Shown here: positions 1-8,856 of the stretch, in pieces
Position numbering within the stretch: position 1 is the first letter of the stretch
How the letters are laid out: each line of letters starts with the position of its first letter
Source: Silvimonas soli
GTDB taxonomy: Bacteria; Pseudomonadota; Gammaproteobacteria; Burkholderiales; Chitinibacteraceae
Length of the DNA: 64,000 bases
Assembly (NCBI RefSeq): GCF_030035605.1
Contig: NZ_CP106736.1
Location: forward strand, 2,542,001-2,606,000
Direction: 5' to 3'
Translations under genes and position numbers: made by a program
Notes under the pieces: generated by a model
Seen by the model: only the letters and a program-made list of their open reading frames with translations
What the model was told of the DNA's origin: nothing
The model's database searches: none

Positions 1-603
1 GCAATCAAATTAATCGTCGGTCTGGGTAACCCCGGGGCCGAATATGCTGCCACCCGTCACAACGCCGGATTCTGGTGGGTGGATGAACTGGCGCGCGAAG
101 GTGGTGTCAGTTTGCGTCATGACAGCAAATTTCACGGTCTGGCTGGCAAAGCCAGGCTGCATGGCGAGGAAGTCTGGCTGCTGCAGCCGCAAACTTTCAT
201 GAATCGCAGTGGTCTGTCGGTAGTGGCGCTCGCGCAATTCTACAAAATCCTGCCCGATGAAATTCTGGTGGTGCACGATGAACTGGATATTCCGCCCGGT
301 CAGGCCAAGCTTAAACAAGGTGGCGGCAATGGCGGCCACAATGGTTTGAAGGATATTCAGGCGCATTTGTCGACGCCCAATTTCTGGCGTTTGCGTCTGG
401 GCATCGGTCATCCGGGTGATCGCAATGAGGTGGTCAGCTTTGTGCTCAAACCGCCGCGGCGTGAAGAGCAGGAATTAATCGATGACGCCATGGTCCGCGC
501 CCAGAATCTGCTGCCCCGCATGCTCAAGGGCGAGATGAATATCGCCATGCAGCAACTACATACCGATGAAGGTAAACAAAGGCCACATAAGCCCGCACCA
601 TGA
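1..603 (+). CDS. pth: Peptidyl-tRNA hydrolase, start codon cut by the window edge
   Basis: Cleaves the ester bond of peptidyl-tRNAs released during translation and recycles tRNA in the cytosol. The frame is open from base 1 and the first residues read [12 protein letters not shown]. Counting Ala as residue 1, the catalytic set of the family falls in its usual places: Asn10, His20, Met67-Asn68 and Asp93 (VVHDELD). So probably only the initiator codon is missing. The 200 visible residues match the family length of about 190-200. The stop overlaps the ATG of the ParA-type gene (ATGA at 600-603), which implies co-translation. Identification is secure. Confidence 0.96.
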   Translation, partial: AIKLIVGLGNPGAEYAATRHNAGFWWVDELAREGGVSLRHDSKFHGLAGKARLHGEEVWLLQPQTFMNRSGLSVVALAQFYKILPDEILVVHDELDIPPGQAKLKQGGGNGGHNGLKDIQAHLSTPNFWRLRLGIGHPGDRNEVVSFVLKPPRREEQELIDDAMVRAQNLLPRMLKGEMNIAMQQLHTDEGKQRPHKPAP

Positions 604-1247
604 CCTGTCTATCCATATTGATCGCCAACCCCAAAGGCGGCAGCGGCAAATCCACGCTGTCTACCAACCTGGCCGGCTATTTTGCCTGGCAAAGTGAACG
701 GGTCGTATTGGGCGATCTGGACCGACAGCACACGGCGCGTTACTGGCTGGGCCAACGCCCGCCACAGTATCCGTTGATTGGCGATTGGGATGTGGAGGCG
801 GATGAGTTGCTGCGCCCATCCAAAGGCGTCACGGTGGCTATTCTGGACAGTCCCGCCGGTTTGCATGGCAAAAAGCTTGAATCGGCACTCAAGCTGGTCG
901 ACCGGGTGCTGGTGCCAGTGGTGCCGTCAGCTTTCGATATGTGGGCGCTGGAAGGTTTCTTCGCCCAGTTGGCCGAAGAAAAAGCGGTACGCAAAAAACA
1001 GGTCGAGATCGGCATCGTCGGCATGCGTGTTGATCCGCGCACTCACGCCGCGCGCCAGTTGGAAACCTTCCTCGCTGGTTACGGCTTTCCGGTACTCACT
1101 TATCTGCGCAACACCCAGCTGTATGTGCAGCTTCAACCCAAGGGGCTCACGTTGTTCGATCTGCCAGCAAAGCGGTTCGAGCGTGACCTTGAACAATGGC
1201 AGGCAATTCCCAAGTGGCTTCGCAACCCCGCATCCCCGTCAATCTGA
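600..1247 (+). CDS. Orphan ParA/MinD-type P-loop ATPase
   Basis: A 215-residue ParA-superfamily ATPase. The deviant Walker A motif KGGSGKST lies at residues 12-19 with the signature lysine (K12), and LDSPAG (about 86-91) serves as the switch segment. ParA-type ATPases position plasmids, chromosomes or protein clusters through dimerisation on DNA or membrane. No parB gene or parS-like site is nearby, so a partition role is not supported. Its cargo may be a protein complex, but that is inference. It is translationally coupled to pth by a 4-base overlap, and its last 52 bases overlap the CobW-type gene in another frame. Family assignment is firm and cellular role unknown. Confidence 0.88.
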   Translation: MTCLSILIANPKGGSGKSTLSTNLAGYFAWQSERVVLGDLDRQHTARYWLGQRPPQYPLIGDWDVEADELLRPSKGVTVAILDSPAGLHGKKLESALKLVDRVLVPVVPSAFDMWALEGFFAQLAEEKAVRKKQVEIGIVGMRVDPRTHAARQLETFLAGYGFPVLTYLRNTQLYVQLQPKGLTLFDLPAKRFERDLEQWQAIPKWLRNPASPSI

Positions 1248-2302
1248 TCACCGGTTTTCTTGGCGTCGGTAAAACGACGGCTATTTCCCGTTTGCTGGCC
1301 GACAAGCCCGCCAACGAATTCTGGGCCGTGGTGGTCAACGAATTCGGCGAGGTGGGTATTGATGGCGCCACTTTGTCTTCTGCGGGCGAAGGTTTGCAGG
1401 TTGCCGAAGTGCCGGGTGGTTGTATCTGCTGCACCACCAGCCCGATGTTGCGGGTCAACCTCAACAAGCTGGTGCAAGGCAAGCGCCCGGATCGCATCCT
1501 GATCGAGCCGTCGGGGCTCGGCCACCCGGCGGGCATTATCGATTTGCTGCGTGACCCGTTCATGAGCGCCACGTTTGAAGTGCGCGCCGTGTTGACGCTG
1601 ATGGATGCCCGGCATCCGGAAGATGCCCGCTACGCCCGCAATGAAACCTGGCGTGACCAGATCGAATTGGCGGATGTGCTGGTGATCAACAAAACGGACC
1701 TGGCTGACGCGCCGCAACTGGAACGCGCCCGGGCGATGGCCAATGCGGCCTTTCCGCCCAAAATTGCCGTGGTCGAAACGCGCCAGGGACTGATTGATCC
1801 GGACTTGCTGGATGCGCCGTTACTGGCCGAGCGCTGGCAAGAGCCGCAAGCGCACGCCAGTAGTCACAGCCCGCTGGCGCCGCGGCGCAAGGCTGAAGCG
1901 CCTGTTGCAGCTGAAGTGCCGCAAGGTAATGAGCCGGTACGTAAAACCCAATCCAGCCTGGGTTCACATGCCTGTGGCTGGATTTTTACCCCGGAAACCC
2001 TGTTTGATAGCGGTGCGCTGGCAGATTTGTTTCAGGCGCTTAACCAGGCCGATGCACTCGCGTTGCTGGGTTTGTCACGCGCCAAAGGCGTGTTTCATAC
2101 CGAGCGTGACTGGTATCGCTTTGACTGGGTCGACCAGTACCCGTCGGCCAACGTCTCGGCATACCGCCGTGACAGTCGCTTTGAGGTGATCGTTGAGGCC
2201 GCAGCAGCACCAGACTGGTCGCAACTGGAAGCGCGCCTGCTGGCCGCACGGATACGGCCAGGCAGTGCTGAGGGTGAGAGTGGCGCTGGCGTACCGGTTT
2301 AA
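1196..2302 (+). CDS. CobW/COG0523-family GTPase (metal chaperone-like)
   Basis: A 368-residue G3E GTPase of the CobW/COG0523 class, which hands metals, often zinc or cobalt, to client proteins. Visible motifs are Walker A GFLGVGKT (20-27), the metal-binding GGCICC (cysteines 76, 78, 79), IEPSGLGHP after it, and NKTD near residue 165 for guanine recognition. A CobW C-terminal domain runs from about residue 255 to the end. A linker at about 215-250 is rich in Ala, Pro and charged residues. The start at 1196 has no clear ribosome binding site and overlaps the upstream gene by 52 bases. A GTG at 1214 is an alternative that keeps all motifs. No Zur-like box is visible upstream, so the metal cannot be named. 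Confidence 0.9.
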   Translation: MAGNSQVASQPRIPVNLITGFLGVGKTTAISRLLADKPANEFWAVVVNEFGEVGIDGATLSSAGEGLQVAEVPGGCICCTTSPMLRVNLNKLVQGKRPDRILIEPSGLGHPAGIIDLLRDPFMSATFEVRAVLTLMDARHPEDARYARNETWRDQIELADVLVINKTDLADAPQLERARAMANAAFPPKIAVVETRQGLIDPDLLDAPLLAERWQEPQAHASSHSPLAPRRKAEAPVAAEVPQGNEPVRKTQSSLGSHACGWIFTPETLFDSGALADLFQALNQADALALLGLSRAKGVFHTERDWYRFDWVDQYPSANVSAYRRDSRFEVIVEAAAAPDWSQLEARLLAARIRPGSAEGESGAGVPV

Positions 2303-2838
2303 CGCAAAACGGTACGAATCTGCGCCAGGTAGGTTTGCGCGGCGCTTTCCATGCCGCGCTGCTTCATGACGGTCATGTAACGGCTGACGCGTTCTTCGAT
2401 CTCGGCCACGGACGTGATGTTTTCCATGTTCTGGATCATGTCATCAAGTTCGCCCGACAGATGATTCTGGTTGGTCATGTGCAGAATCGAGCGGATGCGC
2501 GCTACCTGGCCCGCACTGATGCGTACTGCGGTGGTGCCCAGCGAGACAGTCACGGCCCCGGCAACCGGCGCAGACGCGGTAACCGCGGCCACGGGCGCAG
2601 CAGCGGTGGCGGCGGACTTGGAGGGCAAAGAGCCGGCGCGCTCGATCAGGCCATCCCATTCCAGTTCCAGCAATTTATGGACGAGATCTTTTTCCGGCAT
2701 GGTCATCGGCAGACCATGCGCCGGGGTCTTGCCGTCGATCATGATCAACAGTTGCCGCTGCTTGAGCGAGAGGCCACTGGCGCGGGTTTGAATCTCCGCT
2801 TGTCCTAATTCGGTCTTGCGATAAATCACGTCCAGCAT
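2299..2838 (-). CDS. Conserved protein of unknown function, winged-helix-like N terminus
   Basis: A 179-residue protein I cannot assign to a named family. The start at 2838 is chosen because GGGGGAG sits seven bases upstream; a longer reading frame continues but lacks support. The first 65 residues (MLDVIYRKTELGQ, then SLKQRQLLIMIDGK) look like a small helical domain of the kind that opens many betaproteobacterial unknown proteins. An Ala/Val-rich linker follows (about 75-105). The C-terminal half is helical and charged and contains HLSGELDDMIQNMENI. There is no signal peptide or membrane segment. It ends four bases into the CobW-type gene on the other strand (convergent overlap). Confidence 0.72.
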   Translation of the reverse strand: MLDVIYRKTELGQAEIQTRASGLSLKQRQLLIMIDGKTPAHGLPMTMPEKDLVHKLLELEWDGLIERAGSLPSKSAATAAAPVAAVTASAPVAGAVTVSLGTTAVRISAGQVARIRSILHMTNQNHLSGELDDMIQNMENITSVAEIEERVSRYMTVMKQRGMESAAQTYLAQIRTVLR

Positions 2839-3049
2839 TGCACTCCCCCTGGTTCTTTCCATGCGATGGAATCCGGCGCTTCTTGGGCGAGGCCGTAATT
2901 CATAAAAAGCTGATGCTTGGCAAACAGGGTTTTTACTGCAATCGGGCGGTAACGGAAAGGTGATACGGGGATTTGTGATTTGAATGAGACAGACGACCGC
3001 CAATCGGCGGAGCGCGGCATCACAGTAGCGGATGTTTGCTGCGCGCAAT

Positions 3050-3080
3050 AAAAAAGGCGGATTCGAAATCCGCCTTTTTT
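3050..3080 (-). terminator. Rho-independent terminator of the resB-resC operon
   Basis: A perfect 8-bp stem GGCGGATT/AATCCGCC (3056-3063 with 3067-3074) closes a 3-base loop and is flanked by A and T runs on both sides. It lies just beyond the resC stop on the minus strand and could also stop transcription from the other direction. Confidence 0.85.
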
Positions 3081-3108
3081 ATTGATACTGAAACGACATG
3101 CAAACGGC

Positions 3109-4230
3109 CTACAGTCCGCCGTACGAATGCAGGCCAGACAAGAACATGTTCACACCGAGGAAAGCGAAGGTCGTGACGACCAGACCAATCACCGACCACC
3201 ATGCCAGTACGTTGCCGCGCCAGCCCTTGACCAGACGCACGTGCAACCACGCTGCGTAGTTCAGCCAGACGATCAACGCCCAGGTCTCTTTAGGGTCCCA
3301 GCTCCAGTAGCCGCCCCAAGCATCAGCCGCCCACGCCGCACCGAGGATGGTGGCAATGGTAAAGAACAGGAAGCCGACCGACACCGCCTTGTACATCACT
3401 TCGCCCAGCGTTTCGTAGCTCGGCAAACGGCTGGCCAGTACGCCTTTGGATACCAGCAGTTGCGCCACACCCAGCATCGCCGACAGGGCAAAAGCGCCGT
3501 AGCCGATAAAATTGGCGGGCACGTGTATCTTCATCCACCACGATTGCAGCGCCGGAATCAGCGGCTGGATTTCATGCGCGCCGCGATCCAGCGAATACCA
3601 CAGGATGAAGCCGACGGCGGCGGTGATGACCAGCAACACAAAGGCACCCATCGCACGCGCTTTGAAGCGAGCTTCGTAATACAGGTACATCAGCGTGGTA
3701 ATCAAACAGAACAGGATGAACACTTCGTATAGATTGGAAACCGGAATGTGCCCGACATCCGAACCAATCAGATAGCTTTCGTACCAGCGCACCAGCATGG
3801 CGGTCAGCGCGGCCAGCGCCGCGGTCCAGGTCAGGCCCGAGGCAATGGACAATGCCGTGCCGGAACGCGACAGCATCCCTACCCAGTACAGCACGGTGGC
3901 GATCACATACAGCACGCACATCCACATCACGGCCGACTGGCTGGCGAGGAAATACTTCAGCAGGAACGAATGCTGCGCCGTCGCCAGATCACCGTGGTAA
4001 CTGGCAGTGCCGATCAGCGCCAGCACCGCGGCGGCGGGCAAGAAATAACGCATGGCGGGCCAGAACCAGCCGAACCAGACAATGCCAATGGTCGCGCCGA
4101 GCAAAATGCCGTGCTCGTAGTAATCCATGTACTGGCCATAGCGGGCGTAGGCAATGCCGCCCGCTGCGATCATCAGGATCGCAAACACGAAATCCAGCGG
4201 CGAGCGCCGGGAAAGGGGGAGCGTCATCAT
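3109..4230 (-). CDS. ccsB: Cytochrome c biogenesis protein ResC/CcsA type (system II)
   Basis: One half of the system II haem-handling and ligation complex in the inner membrane, which attaches haem to CXXCH motifs of exported c-type cytochromes. The 373 residues are almost all membrane segments. The haem-binding tryptophan-rich signature WGGYWSWDPKETWAL lies near residue 310. Conserved histidines are present in the membrane segments around it. The start ATG is fused to the resB stop (overlap 4227-4230); a second ATG follows at once, so the start is uncertain by one codon. Naming differs between databases: this ResC homologue is called CcsA in some species and CcsB in others. Confidence 0.93.
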   Translation of the reverse strand: MMTLPLSRRSPLDFVFAILMIAAGGIAYARYGQYMDYYEHGILLGATIGIVWFGWFWPAMRYFLPAAAVLALIGTASYHGDLATAQHSFLLKYFLASQSAVMWMCVLYVIATVLYWVGMLSRSGTALSIASGLTWTAALAALTAMLVRWYESYLIGSDVGHIPVSNLYEVFILFCLITTLMYLYYEARFKARAMGAFVLLVITAAVGFILWYSLDRGAHEIQPLIPALQSWWMKIHVPANFIGYGAFALSAMLGVAQLLVSKGVLASRLPSYETLGEVMYKAVSVGFLFFTIATILGAAWAADAWGGYWSWDPKETWALIVWLNYAAWLHVRLVKGWRGNVLAWWSVIGLVVTTFAFLGVNMFLSGLHSYGGL

Positions 4231-6284
4231 GTCGCGGACTCTTCATTTTTGGGTGCAGGAAGCAACGCGGTGCGGTGCTGTTCAAACGTTTTGCTCAGGT
4301 CGCCCGAGCGACGGTTACCAGTCAATGCCAGCAAGGTGCTGTCTTTTTCGGCACGCAACCACACGCGTTCTTCGCGCAGATAGAACATGCAGAATATGCC
4401 AATGACAAGCAGGATGGAACCGAAGAACACAATCTGTTTGCCGGGCGAGCGGGTAAGCTGGAAACCGCTGGATTTCACCTCGGTAAAGCCAGTCATCTGG
4501 ATATACACCGGCGCGCCATATTCAAAGAAACCGCTGGTGGCCACCAGGCTGTCCATCAAGAACCGGTACTGATTCTGGTCAACTGCCAGAGGCGGCAGAC
4601 TGGCGCGTTCCTGGGCGATATCCATGGCATCGACCGTCGCACCTTGCAGAATCTTCAGATAGGTTTGTGCCACTGGCTGACGCTTGTCTTCCGGTACTTT
4701 CTGGCGAATGAACTGGTCAATGCGCGCGAAGCCACCCTGGGCAAACTGGTTCAGGATGGTTTGCGTTACCGCCTGGAATTCATCGCGCTTGGTGGCCGAG
4801 AAACCGCCATTCTGAAAAGCCTTGTCGGTGGTGCGCTTGGCGATCTCGGGCCACGCTTGCGGGTCCATCATTACATTGCGCAAGCGCATGTAGGTGTCGA
4901 CCTTGGCATCGTTATCCAGCGGAATGCGCACGTACTGGAACGAGGCGCCAATTTCCTTGCGTACGCCGGTCAGCAGATACAGCGCGCCGTCATCCAGAAA
5001 CGGCGCCATGTAATTCTGGAATTCCACAGCCTGGCCAGACGAATCGCGCAGCTTGAACTGGATGGTGGGGCCGAGATTGCGCACATTGTGGCTGGATTTC
5101 ACCGATTGCGACGACGCCAGCGCTTGTTCCAGCTTGCTGACGGCCACTGCGGATGTATCCGCCCCGGCATCCTTGCCCATGTTCTCCACGTTGTTCACGC
5201 GCAGATCGCCGAACTCCAGCGTGTATTGCTTGTTGTCATCCAGCGTGATGTTCTGGGTGCTCTTGGAGCGGGCCTCAAATTTTTGCGACGCCGCCCGGTT
5301 CAGATGCCAGCCAGTCAGTTGCAGCGGCGAGCCACCATCGCCAAAGCTGGCCTGGTAAATGGCAATGCCGTCGTAAACCAGCGGTTTGTTGACCTCAACG
5401 GTGCCGCTTTGCACCACTTTGCCCGATTGCCGGTCAAGTACGTCGATATCAGACGCAAAGCGCTTGGGCATGCCGGTGCTGTAGTAATCAACCTGGAATT
5501 GCTTGAGGCGAATGGCAAACGGCAGGTCTTGAACAAAGTAACCTTCGCCCGAGTTCAGAAACACCACGTCGCCCACTGAGCCTTCCGGCAACGTGACATT
5601 GCCGCGGAAAGACAGGTTGCCCGCATCCAGCCGGCTTTGTGCGGGCACCTGGCTTTGCGGGATATCGCGCAGTTCGGCGGTTTTGTTGCCGACAATCTCG
5701 CGCAGTTTGAGCGGCAGATTGCCGTCGATCAAACCACCAATACAGATCACCACGATGGCGGCGTGCGCAAAGAAATAACCCAGGCGCTGGCCCACGCCTT
5801 TTTTGGCGGCCAGCATCCAGGTACCATCGGTTTCCAGTATCCGCCAGCGATAACCAGCTTGTTTCAGATAACTCTGCGCGGCTTCGCGATCAACCGCACC
5901 GGTGCTCTCGGCGTGGTGAGCCATCAAGCGCAAGGAATTGCGGGTGGCGTGTTCACGATAGCTGCGAATGTCGCGCAGCATGCCTGGTGTATGGCGCCAG
6001 ATGCACAGCGAGGTAGAAATGACCAGGAACGCCAGAATCAGCAAGAACCAGCCCGCATGGTAGACATCGAACAAACCCAGTGGCTTGAAGATGCCAAACC
6101 AGAACTCGCCGAACTCGATGCGGTAATCGATGTACTGCTCACCTTGCTTGAGCACGGTACCGATAATCGATGCGATCGCCAGTACCGTCAGCAGGCTGAC
6201 GGCAAAACGCATGGATGAAAAGAGTTCGAACAGGGCGCGGCTGAACGAAACGTGGCGAGGATTGCGGGTGGCTGTCTGAGTCAT
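4227..6284 (-). CDS. resB: Cytochrome c biogenesis protein ResB (Ccs1)
   Basis: Partner of the ResC/CcsA protein encoded next to it; the pair moves haem outward and ligates it to apocytochromes in the periplasm. The 685-residue protein has the ResB layout: membrane segments near residues 25-47, 78-97 and 168-186, a large periplasmic domain of about 430 residues, and a last membrane helix near 630-650 (FFGSILLVIGIFCMFYL). The gene overlaps resC by four bases, so they should be translated together. A terminator-like hairpin separates it from the upstream cytochrome c4 gene, so it probably uses its own promoter or read-through. The neighbouring cytochrome is a natural client. Confidence 0.94.
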   Translation of the reverse strand: MTQTATRNPRHVSFSRALFELFSSMRFAVSLLTVLAIASIIGTVLKQGEQYIDYRIEFGEFWFGIFKPLGLFDVYHAGWFLLILAFLVISTSLCIWRHTPGMLRDIRSYREHATRNSLRLMAHHAESTGAVDREAAQSYLKQAGYRWRILETDGTWMLAAKKGVGQRLGYFFAHAAIVVICIGGLIDGNLPLKLREIVGNKTAELRDIPQSQVPAQSRLDAGNLSFRGNVTLPEGSVGDVVFLNSGEGYFVQDLPFAIRLKQFQVDYYSTGMPKRFASDIDVLDRQSGKVVQSGTVEVNKPLVYDGIAIYQASFGDGGSPLQLTGWHLNRAASQKFEARSKSTQNITLDDNKQYTLEFGDLRVNNVENMGKDAGADTSAVAVSKLEQALASSQSVKSSHNVRNLGPTIQFKLRDSSGQAVEFQNYMAPFLDDGALYLLTGVRKEIGASFQYVRIPLDNDAKVDTYMRLRNVMMDPQAWPEIAKRTTDKAFQNGGFSATKRDEFQAVTQTILNQFAQGGFARIDQFIRQKVPEDKRQPVAQTYLKILQGATVDAMDIAQERASLPPLAVDQNQYRFLMDSLVATSGFFEYGAPVYIQMTGFTEVKSSGFQLTRSPGKQIVFFGSILLVIGIFCMFYLREERVWLRAEKDSTLLALTGNRRSGDLSKTFEQHRTALLPAPKNEESAT

Positions 6285-6316
6285 AAAGCAAAAGAGGGGC
6301 GGTTGTCCGCCCCTCT
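6285..6316 (-). terminator. Terminator after the cytochrome c4 gene
   Basis: A perfect 10-bp stem AGAGGGGCGG/CCGCCCCTCT (6293-6302 with 6307-6316) with loop TTGT, followed on the minus strand by TTTTGCTT. It lies between the cytochrome c4 stop and the resB start, so it may leave resB expression partly dependent on read-through. Confidence 0.8.
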
Positions 6317-6358
6317 AGAGTAGTGTGCCTGGGTTAAGATTGCATGGCACCGGGTAAA

Positions 6359-6976
6359 TCAGTGCAGTGACTGGATGTATTCGGCCACGGATTTGATTTC
6401 CTGGTCGGACAGGCGTGCCGAAATATCGTTCATGGCCGGGCCATTGGTGCGATCGCCCGAGCGGAACAGGTTCAGCTCGGTAATGATATATGCCGAATGC
6501 TGACCAGCCATGCGCGGATATTGCACTGGCATGCCAGCGCCGCTTGGGCCGTGACAGGCCATACAGGCTGGCACATTCTTGGCTGCAATGCCGCCGCGAT
6601 AGATTTTTTCGCCAGCTGCGATCAGTACTTTGTCTGATGCGCCACCGTCTTTCGGTTTTTGCGAACTGAAGTAAGCAGCCACATTGTGCATGTCGTCATC
6701 CGACAATTGCGAGGCCATACCCAGCATGACCGGGTTCTTGCGCTTCTGCGTTTTGAATTCGGTCAGTTGCTTGTAGATGTATTCGGGATGCTGGCCAGCC
6801 AGTCTTGGATTGGCCGGGACGACACTGTTGCCATCCGCGCCGTGACAGGCGGCACATACCTTGTCGACGATTTCCTTGCCTTTTGCAGGATCGCCTTTGG
6901 CTGTTGTGGCGGCGAAAACGCCGGTGCTCATCATCGTCAGTGCAGCAAACAGGGCTGCGACGGGCGCAACGCGCAT
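6359..6976 (-). CDS. Dihaem cytochrome c4 precursor
   Basis: A 205-residue periplasmic electron carrier with two haem c sites: CAACH at residues 41-45 and CMACH at 138-142. The two halves share the cytochrome c fold, as in cytochrome c4 (c553-type), which feeds electrons to terminal oxidases. Residues 1-22 form a Sec signal peptide (positive N terminus, hydrophobic core, cleavage near FAA). Candidate axial methionines lie in the NPVMLGM segment (84 or 87) and in NGPAMND in the second half. It lies upstream of the resB-resC genes that would mature it, separated from them by a hairpin. Confidence 0.94.
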   Translation of the reverse strand: MRVAPVAALFAALTMMSTGVFAATTAKGDPAKGKEIVDKVCAACHGADGNSVVPANPRLAGQHPEYIYKQLTEFKTQKRKNPVMLGMASQLSDDDMHNVAAYFSSQKPKDGGASDKVLIAAGEKIYRGGIAAKNVPACMACHGPSGAGMPVQYPRMAGQHSAYIITELNLFRSGDRTNGPAMNDISARLSDQEIKSVAEYIQSLH

Positions 6977-7041
6977 AACTAGCTCCCTTATGAATTTTGG
7001 TATGCCCGTCGGCGTTTAAGGCCGGGCGACGGATCAAATCC

Positions 7042-7056
7042 TGATATTCTATATCA
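7042..7056. promoter_or_regulatory. 15-bp palindrome between cytochrome c4 and engB
   Basis: TGATAT-TCT-ATATCA is a perfect 6+3+6 palindrome in the 104-base space between the divergent cytochrome c4 and engB starts. It is 25 bases upstream of the engB ATG. It does not fit the FNR consensus, whose half-sites are four bases apart. It could be an operator or just promoter AT-rich sequence. Confidence 0.4.
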
Positions 7057-7080
7057 AGACCAAATACCAGACTACACACC

Positions 7081-7698
7081 ATGTCGCTGTTTCGCGGACT
7101 CCGCTTCCTGACCACTGTTAATGAACTTCGTATGTTGCCGGTTGATGGCATCGAAGTTGCCTTCGCCGGGCGCTCCAACGCCGGTAAATCCAGCGCGATC
7201 AATACGCTCGCCAATCACACCCGTCTTGCCTACGTGTCCAAAACGCCGGGCCGGACACAGCATATCAACTATTTCGAGTTTGGGGATGGGCAACGCAGGC
7301 TGGTTGACTTGCCCGGCTACGGCTATGCCGCCGTGCCTGCCGCGGTGCGCAATCACTGGGAAGGGCTGCTTGGGCGTTATCTGAAAGAGCGCGAAAACCT
7401 GATCGGTCTGGTACTGATCATGGATTGCCGCCGCCCGCTCACCGAACTGGATCGACGCATGCTGGACTGGTTCTTGCCCTCGGGCAAACCGGTGCACTGT
7501 CTGTTGACCAAATCCGACAAGCTTTCCACCCAGGAAAAAACCAACGCCTTGCGTGGCGTGCTCAAGGAATTTGAAGGAAATCCGCAAGTTACCGCGCAGC
7601 TTTTCTCCAGTTCCAAGAAGCAAGGTGTCGAAAATGTCGAAAAAATCGTCGGTGCCTGGTTCGATGCTTTCACCATCCAAGTGACGGACGGTGAATAG
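7081..7698 (+). CDS. engB: Ribosome biogenesis GTP-binding protein EngB/YsxC
   Basis: A TRAFAC-class GTPase needed for assembly of the large ribosomal subunit in the cytosol. The 205 residues carry G1 GRSNAGKSS (30-38), G3 DLPGYG (76-81) and G4 TKSDK (near 141). The length fits the family (about 195-215). The gene stands alone on + with its own leader. A terminator candidate follows at 7809-7850. Identification rests on complete motifs and is secure. Confidence 0.96.
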   Translation: MSLFRGLRFLTTVNELRMLPVDGIEVAFAGRSNAGKSSAINTLANHTRLAYVSKTPGRTQHINYFEFGDGQRRLVDLPGYGYAAVPAAVRNHWEGLLGRYLKERENLIGLVLIMDCRRPLTELDRRMLDWFLPSGKPVHCLLTKSDKLSTQEKTNALRGVLKEFEGNPQVTAQLFSSSKKQGVENVEKIVGAWFDAFTIQVTDGE

Positions 7699-7808
7699 CA
7701 TTCCTTGAACTTTGCGCGAAGCTTTCTATTCTGATAGCTGGGTGCGCCCCTGCACCTCCCGCTTTTCCTCCCTGAGCGGGTGCCTTGGCTAAATGCCAAG
7801 GCGTATTA

Positions 7809-7850
7809 CACCCCGGTCATTCTCCCCTTGGGCCGGGGTTTCTTTTTTTC
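7809..7850 (+). terminator. Terminator downstream of engB
   Basis: Stem ACCCCGG (7809-7815) pairs with CCGGGGT (7832-7838) around a 16-base loop, followed by TTCTTTTTTTC. It is about 110 bases beyond the engB stop and reads on the plus strand. Confidence 0.75.
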
Positions 7851-7996
7851 TATGCCAACGTCATTAAGTTTGTGTGAAACGCGCCAGACGGCCTTGCATA
7901 AACGGGTGGCGACCTGGCGTCTTGGACCTGCAGATTGATTCATCCGGCTACTGATTCTGCATAATGGATCAGTCGTGTCGCTTGCCGGAGGGTACT

Positions 7997-8509
7997 GTGT
8001 CCACTTTGCGTGCCATTCAGGCAGATATCACCACACTTGCTCTGGATTGCATCGTCAATGCCGCGAATGAATCACTACTTGGCGGTGGCGGCGTAGACGG
8101 CGCAATTCACAGTGCGGCTGGCCCGCAATTGCTGGCGCAGTGTCGTACGCTCCGTGGTTGCGCTACGGGAGAGGCGAAAATCACTGGCGGTTTTAAGCTG
8201 CCTGCACGCTTTGTGATCCACACCGTTGGCCCGGTCTGGCACGGTGGCAATGCGGGCGAAGCTGAACTGCTGGCCGCCTGTTATCGCAATAGTCTGGCGC
8301 TGGCCGCGACGCACCATATACAGAGCATCGCCTTTCCCGCCATCAGCACCGGGGTTTATGGCTATCCGCTGGCCGCAGCCACGGATATCGCCGTGCGCAG
8401 TGTGCGCCAAGTGATGGGCCAGCCAGATATGCCGCACGAGATCGTGTTCTGCTGTTTTTCAGAGCGGGACTTGGCGGTTTACCAGGCGGCCTTGCTGCGC
8501 CAGGACTGA
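7997..8509 (+). CDS. Macrodomain protein, O-acetyl-ADP-ribose deacetylase (YmdB-like)
   Basis: A stand-alone macrodomain of 170 residues, which binds ADP-ribose and typically hydrolyses O-acetyl-ADP-ribose or removes ADP-ribose from targets in the cytosol. Seen in the sequence are QADIT (8-12), IVNAAN (19-24), [14 protein letters not shown] (29-42) and the second loop [11 protein letters not shown] chose the GTG at 7997 because GGAGGG stands four bases before it and the homologous start lies there. An in-frame ATG at 7964 would add 11 residues, but it has no ribosome binding site and sits in a -10-like CATAAT. The gene appears monocistronic. Confidence 0.92.
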   Translation: MSTLRAIQADITTLALDCIVNAANESLLGGGGVDGAIHSAAGPQLLAQCRTLRGCATGEAKITGGFKLPARFVIHTVGPVWHGGNAGEAELLAACYRNSLALAATHHIQSIAFPAISTGVYGYPLAAATDIAVRSVRQVMGQPDMPHEIVFCCFSERDLAVYQAALLRQD

Positions 8510-8535
8510 GTTGCCGGCGTTATCCTGCAGCGGCC

Positions 8536-8802
8536 TCAATCAGTGTCGGGAACGCCATAAGCGGTCAAGATGTAGTCGTATTGATCCGGTGCCAGCTGTT
8601 GCGCCACATAGGGCTGCAACAAGGCCACGCGCGCAGCGTCCAGCATGTACGACAACTTCATGTCCGGATCGGGTTTGTCTTGCTCATGAGCGAACAAACC
8701 GTAGAGAAAAGTTGTGGAGATCGACGCGGCAACGGGCACGTGGCCGATAAAGGCGCCCTCCATCCCTTTGCCCCAAACCTCAATAGTGCGAACAATCTTC
8801 AT
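8536..8802 (-). CDS. Small conserved protein of unknown function
   Basis: An 88-residue acidic protein (MKIVRTIEVWGKGMEGAF, then SYMLDAARVALLQPYV) with no signal peptide, membrane segment or motif I recognise. A good -10 hexamer (TATAAT on the minus strand, 8851-8856) would start RNA near 8844. That rules out the longer TTG-initiated frame from 8850 and favours the ATG at 8802. No clear Shine-Dalgarno sequence precedes that ATG. The promoter overlaps the stop codon of the upstream GGDEF-like gene. Coding status is likely but not certain. Confidence 0.6.
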   Translation of the reverse strand: MKIVRTIEVWGKGMEGAFIGHVPVAASISTTFLYGLFAHEQDKPDPDMKLSYMLDAARVALLQPYVAQQLAPDQYDYILTAYGVPDTD

Positions 8803-8850
8803 GGATTTGCGCCAGCGCGCTGCAGGTGAACTGGCACAAGCCAGCCGCAA

Positions 8851-8856
8851 ATTATA
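8851..8856 (-). promoter_or_regulatory. Consensus -10 box for the small gene at 8536-8802
   Basis: TATAAT read on the minus strand overlaps the TAA stop of the GGDEF-like gene. No convincing -35 could be fixed at 17 bases, so the call rests on the perfect -10 hexamer and its position about 50 bases before the chosen ATG. Confidence 0.45.

Noticed and set aside
600..1247. Chromosome or plasmid partition locus
   Set aside because: No parB, no parS-like repeats and housekeeping neighbours; only the ATPase is present.
3852..5579. 575-codon plus-strand frame opposite resC and resB
   Set aside because: Antisense shadow; both minus-strand genes carry their full motif sets and the frame has a composition unlike proteins.
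7042..7056. FNR site upstream of cytochrome c4/engB
   Set aside because: The half-sites TGATAT/ATATCA are too close to a simple palindrome; the FNR four-base spacing between TTGAT and ATCAA is not met.
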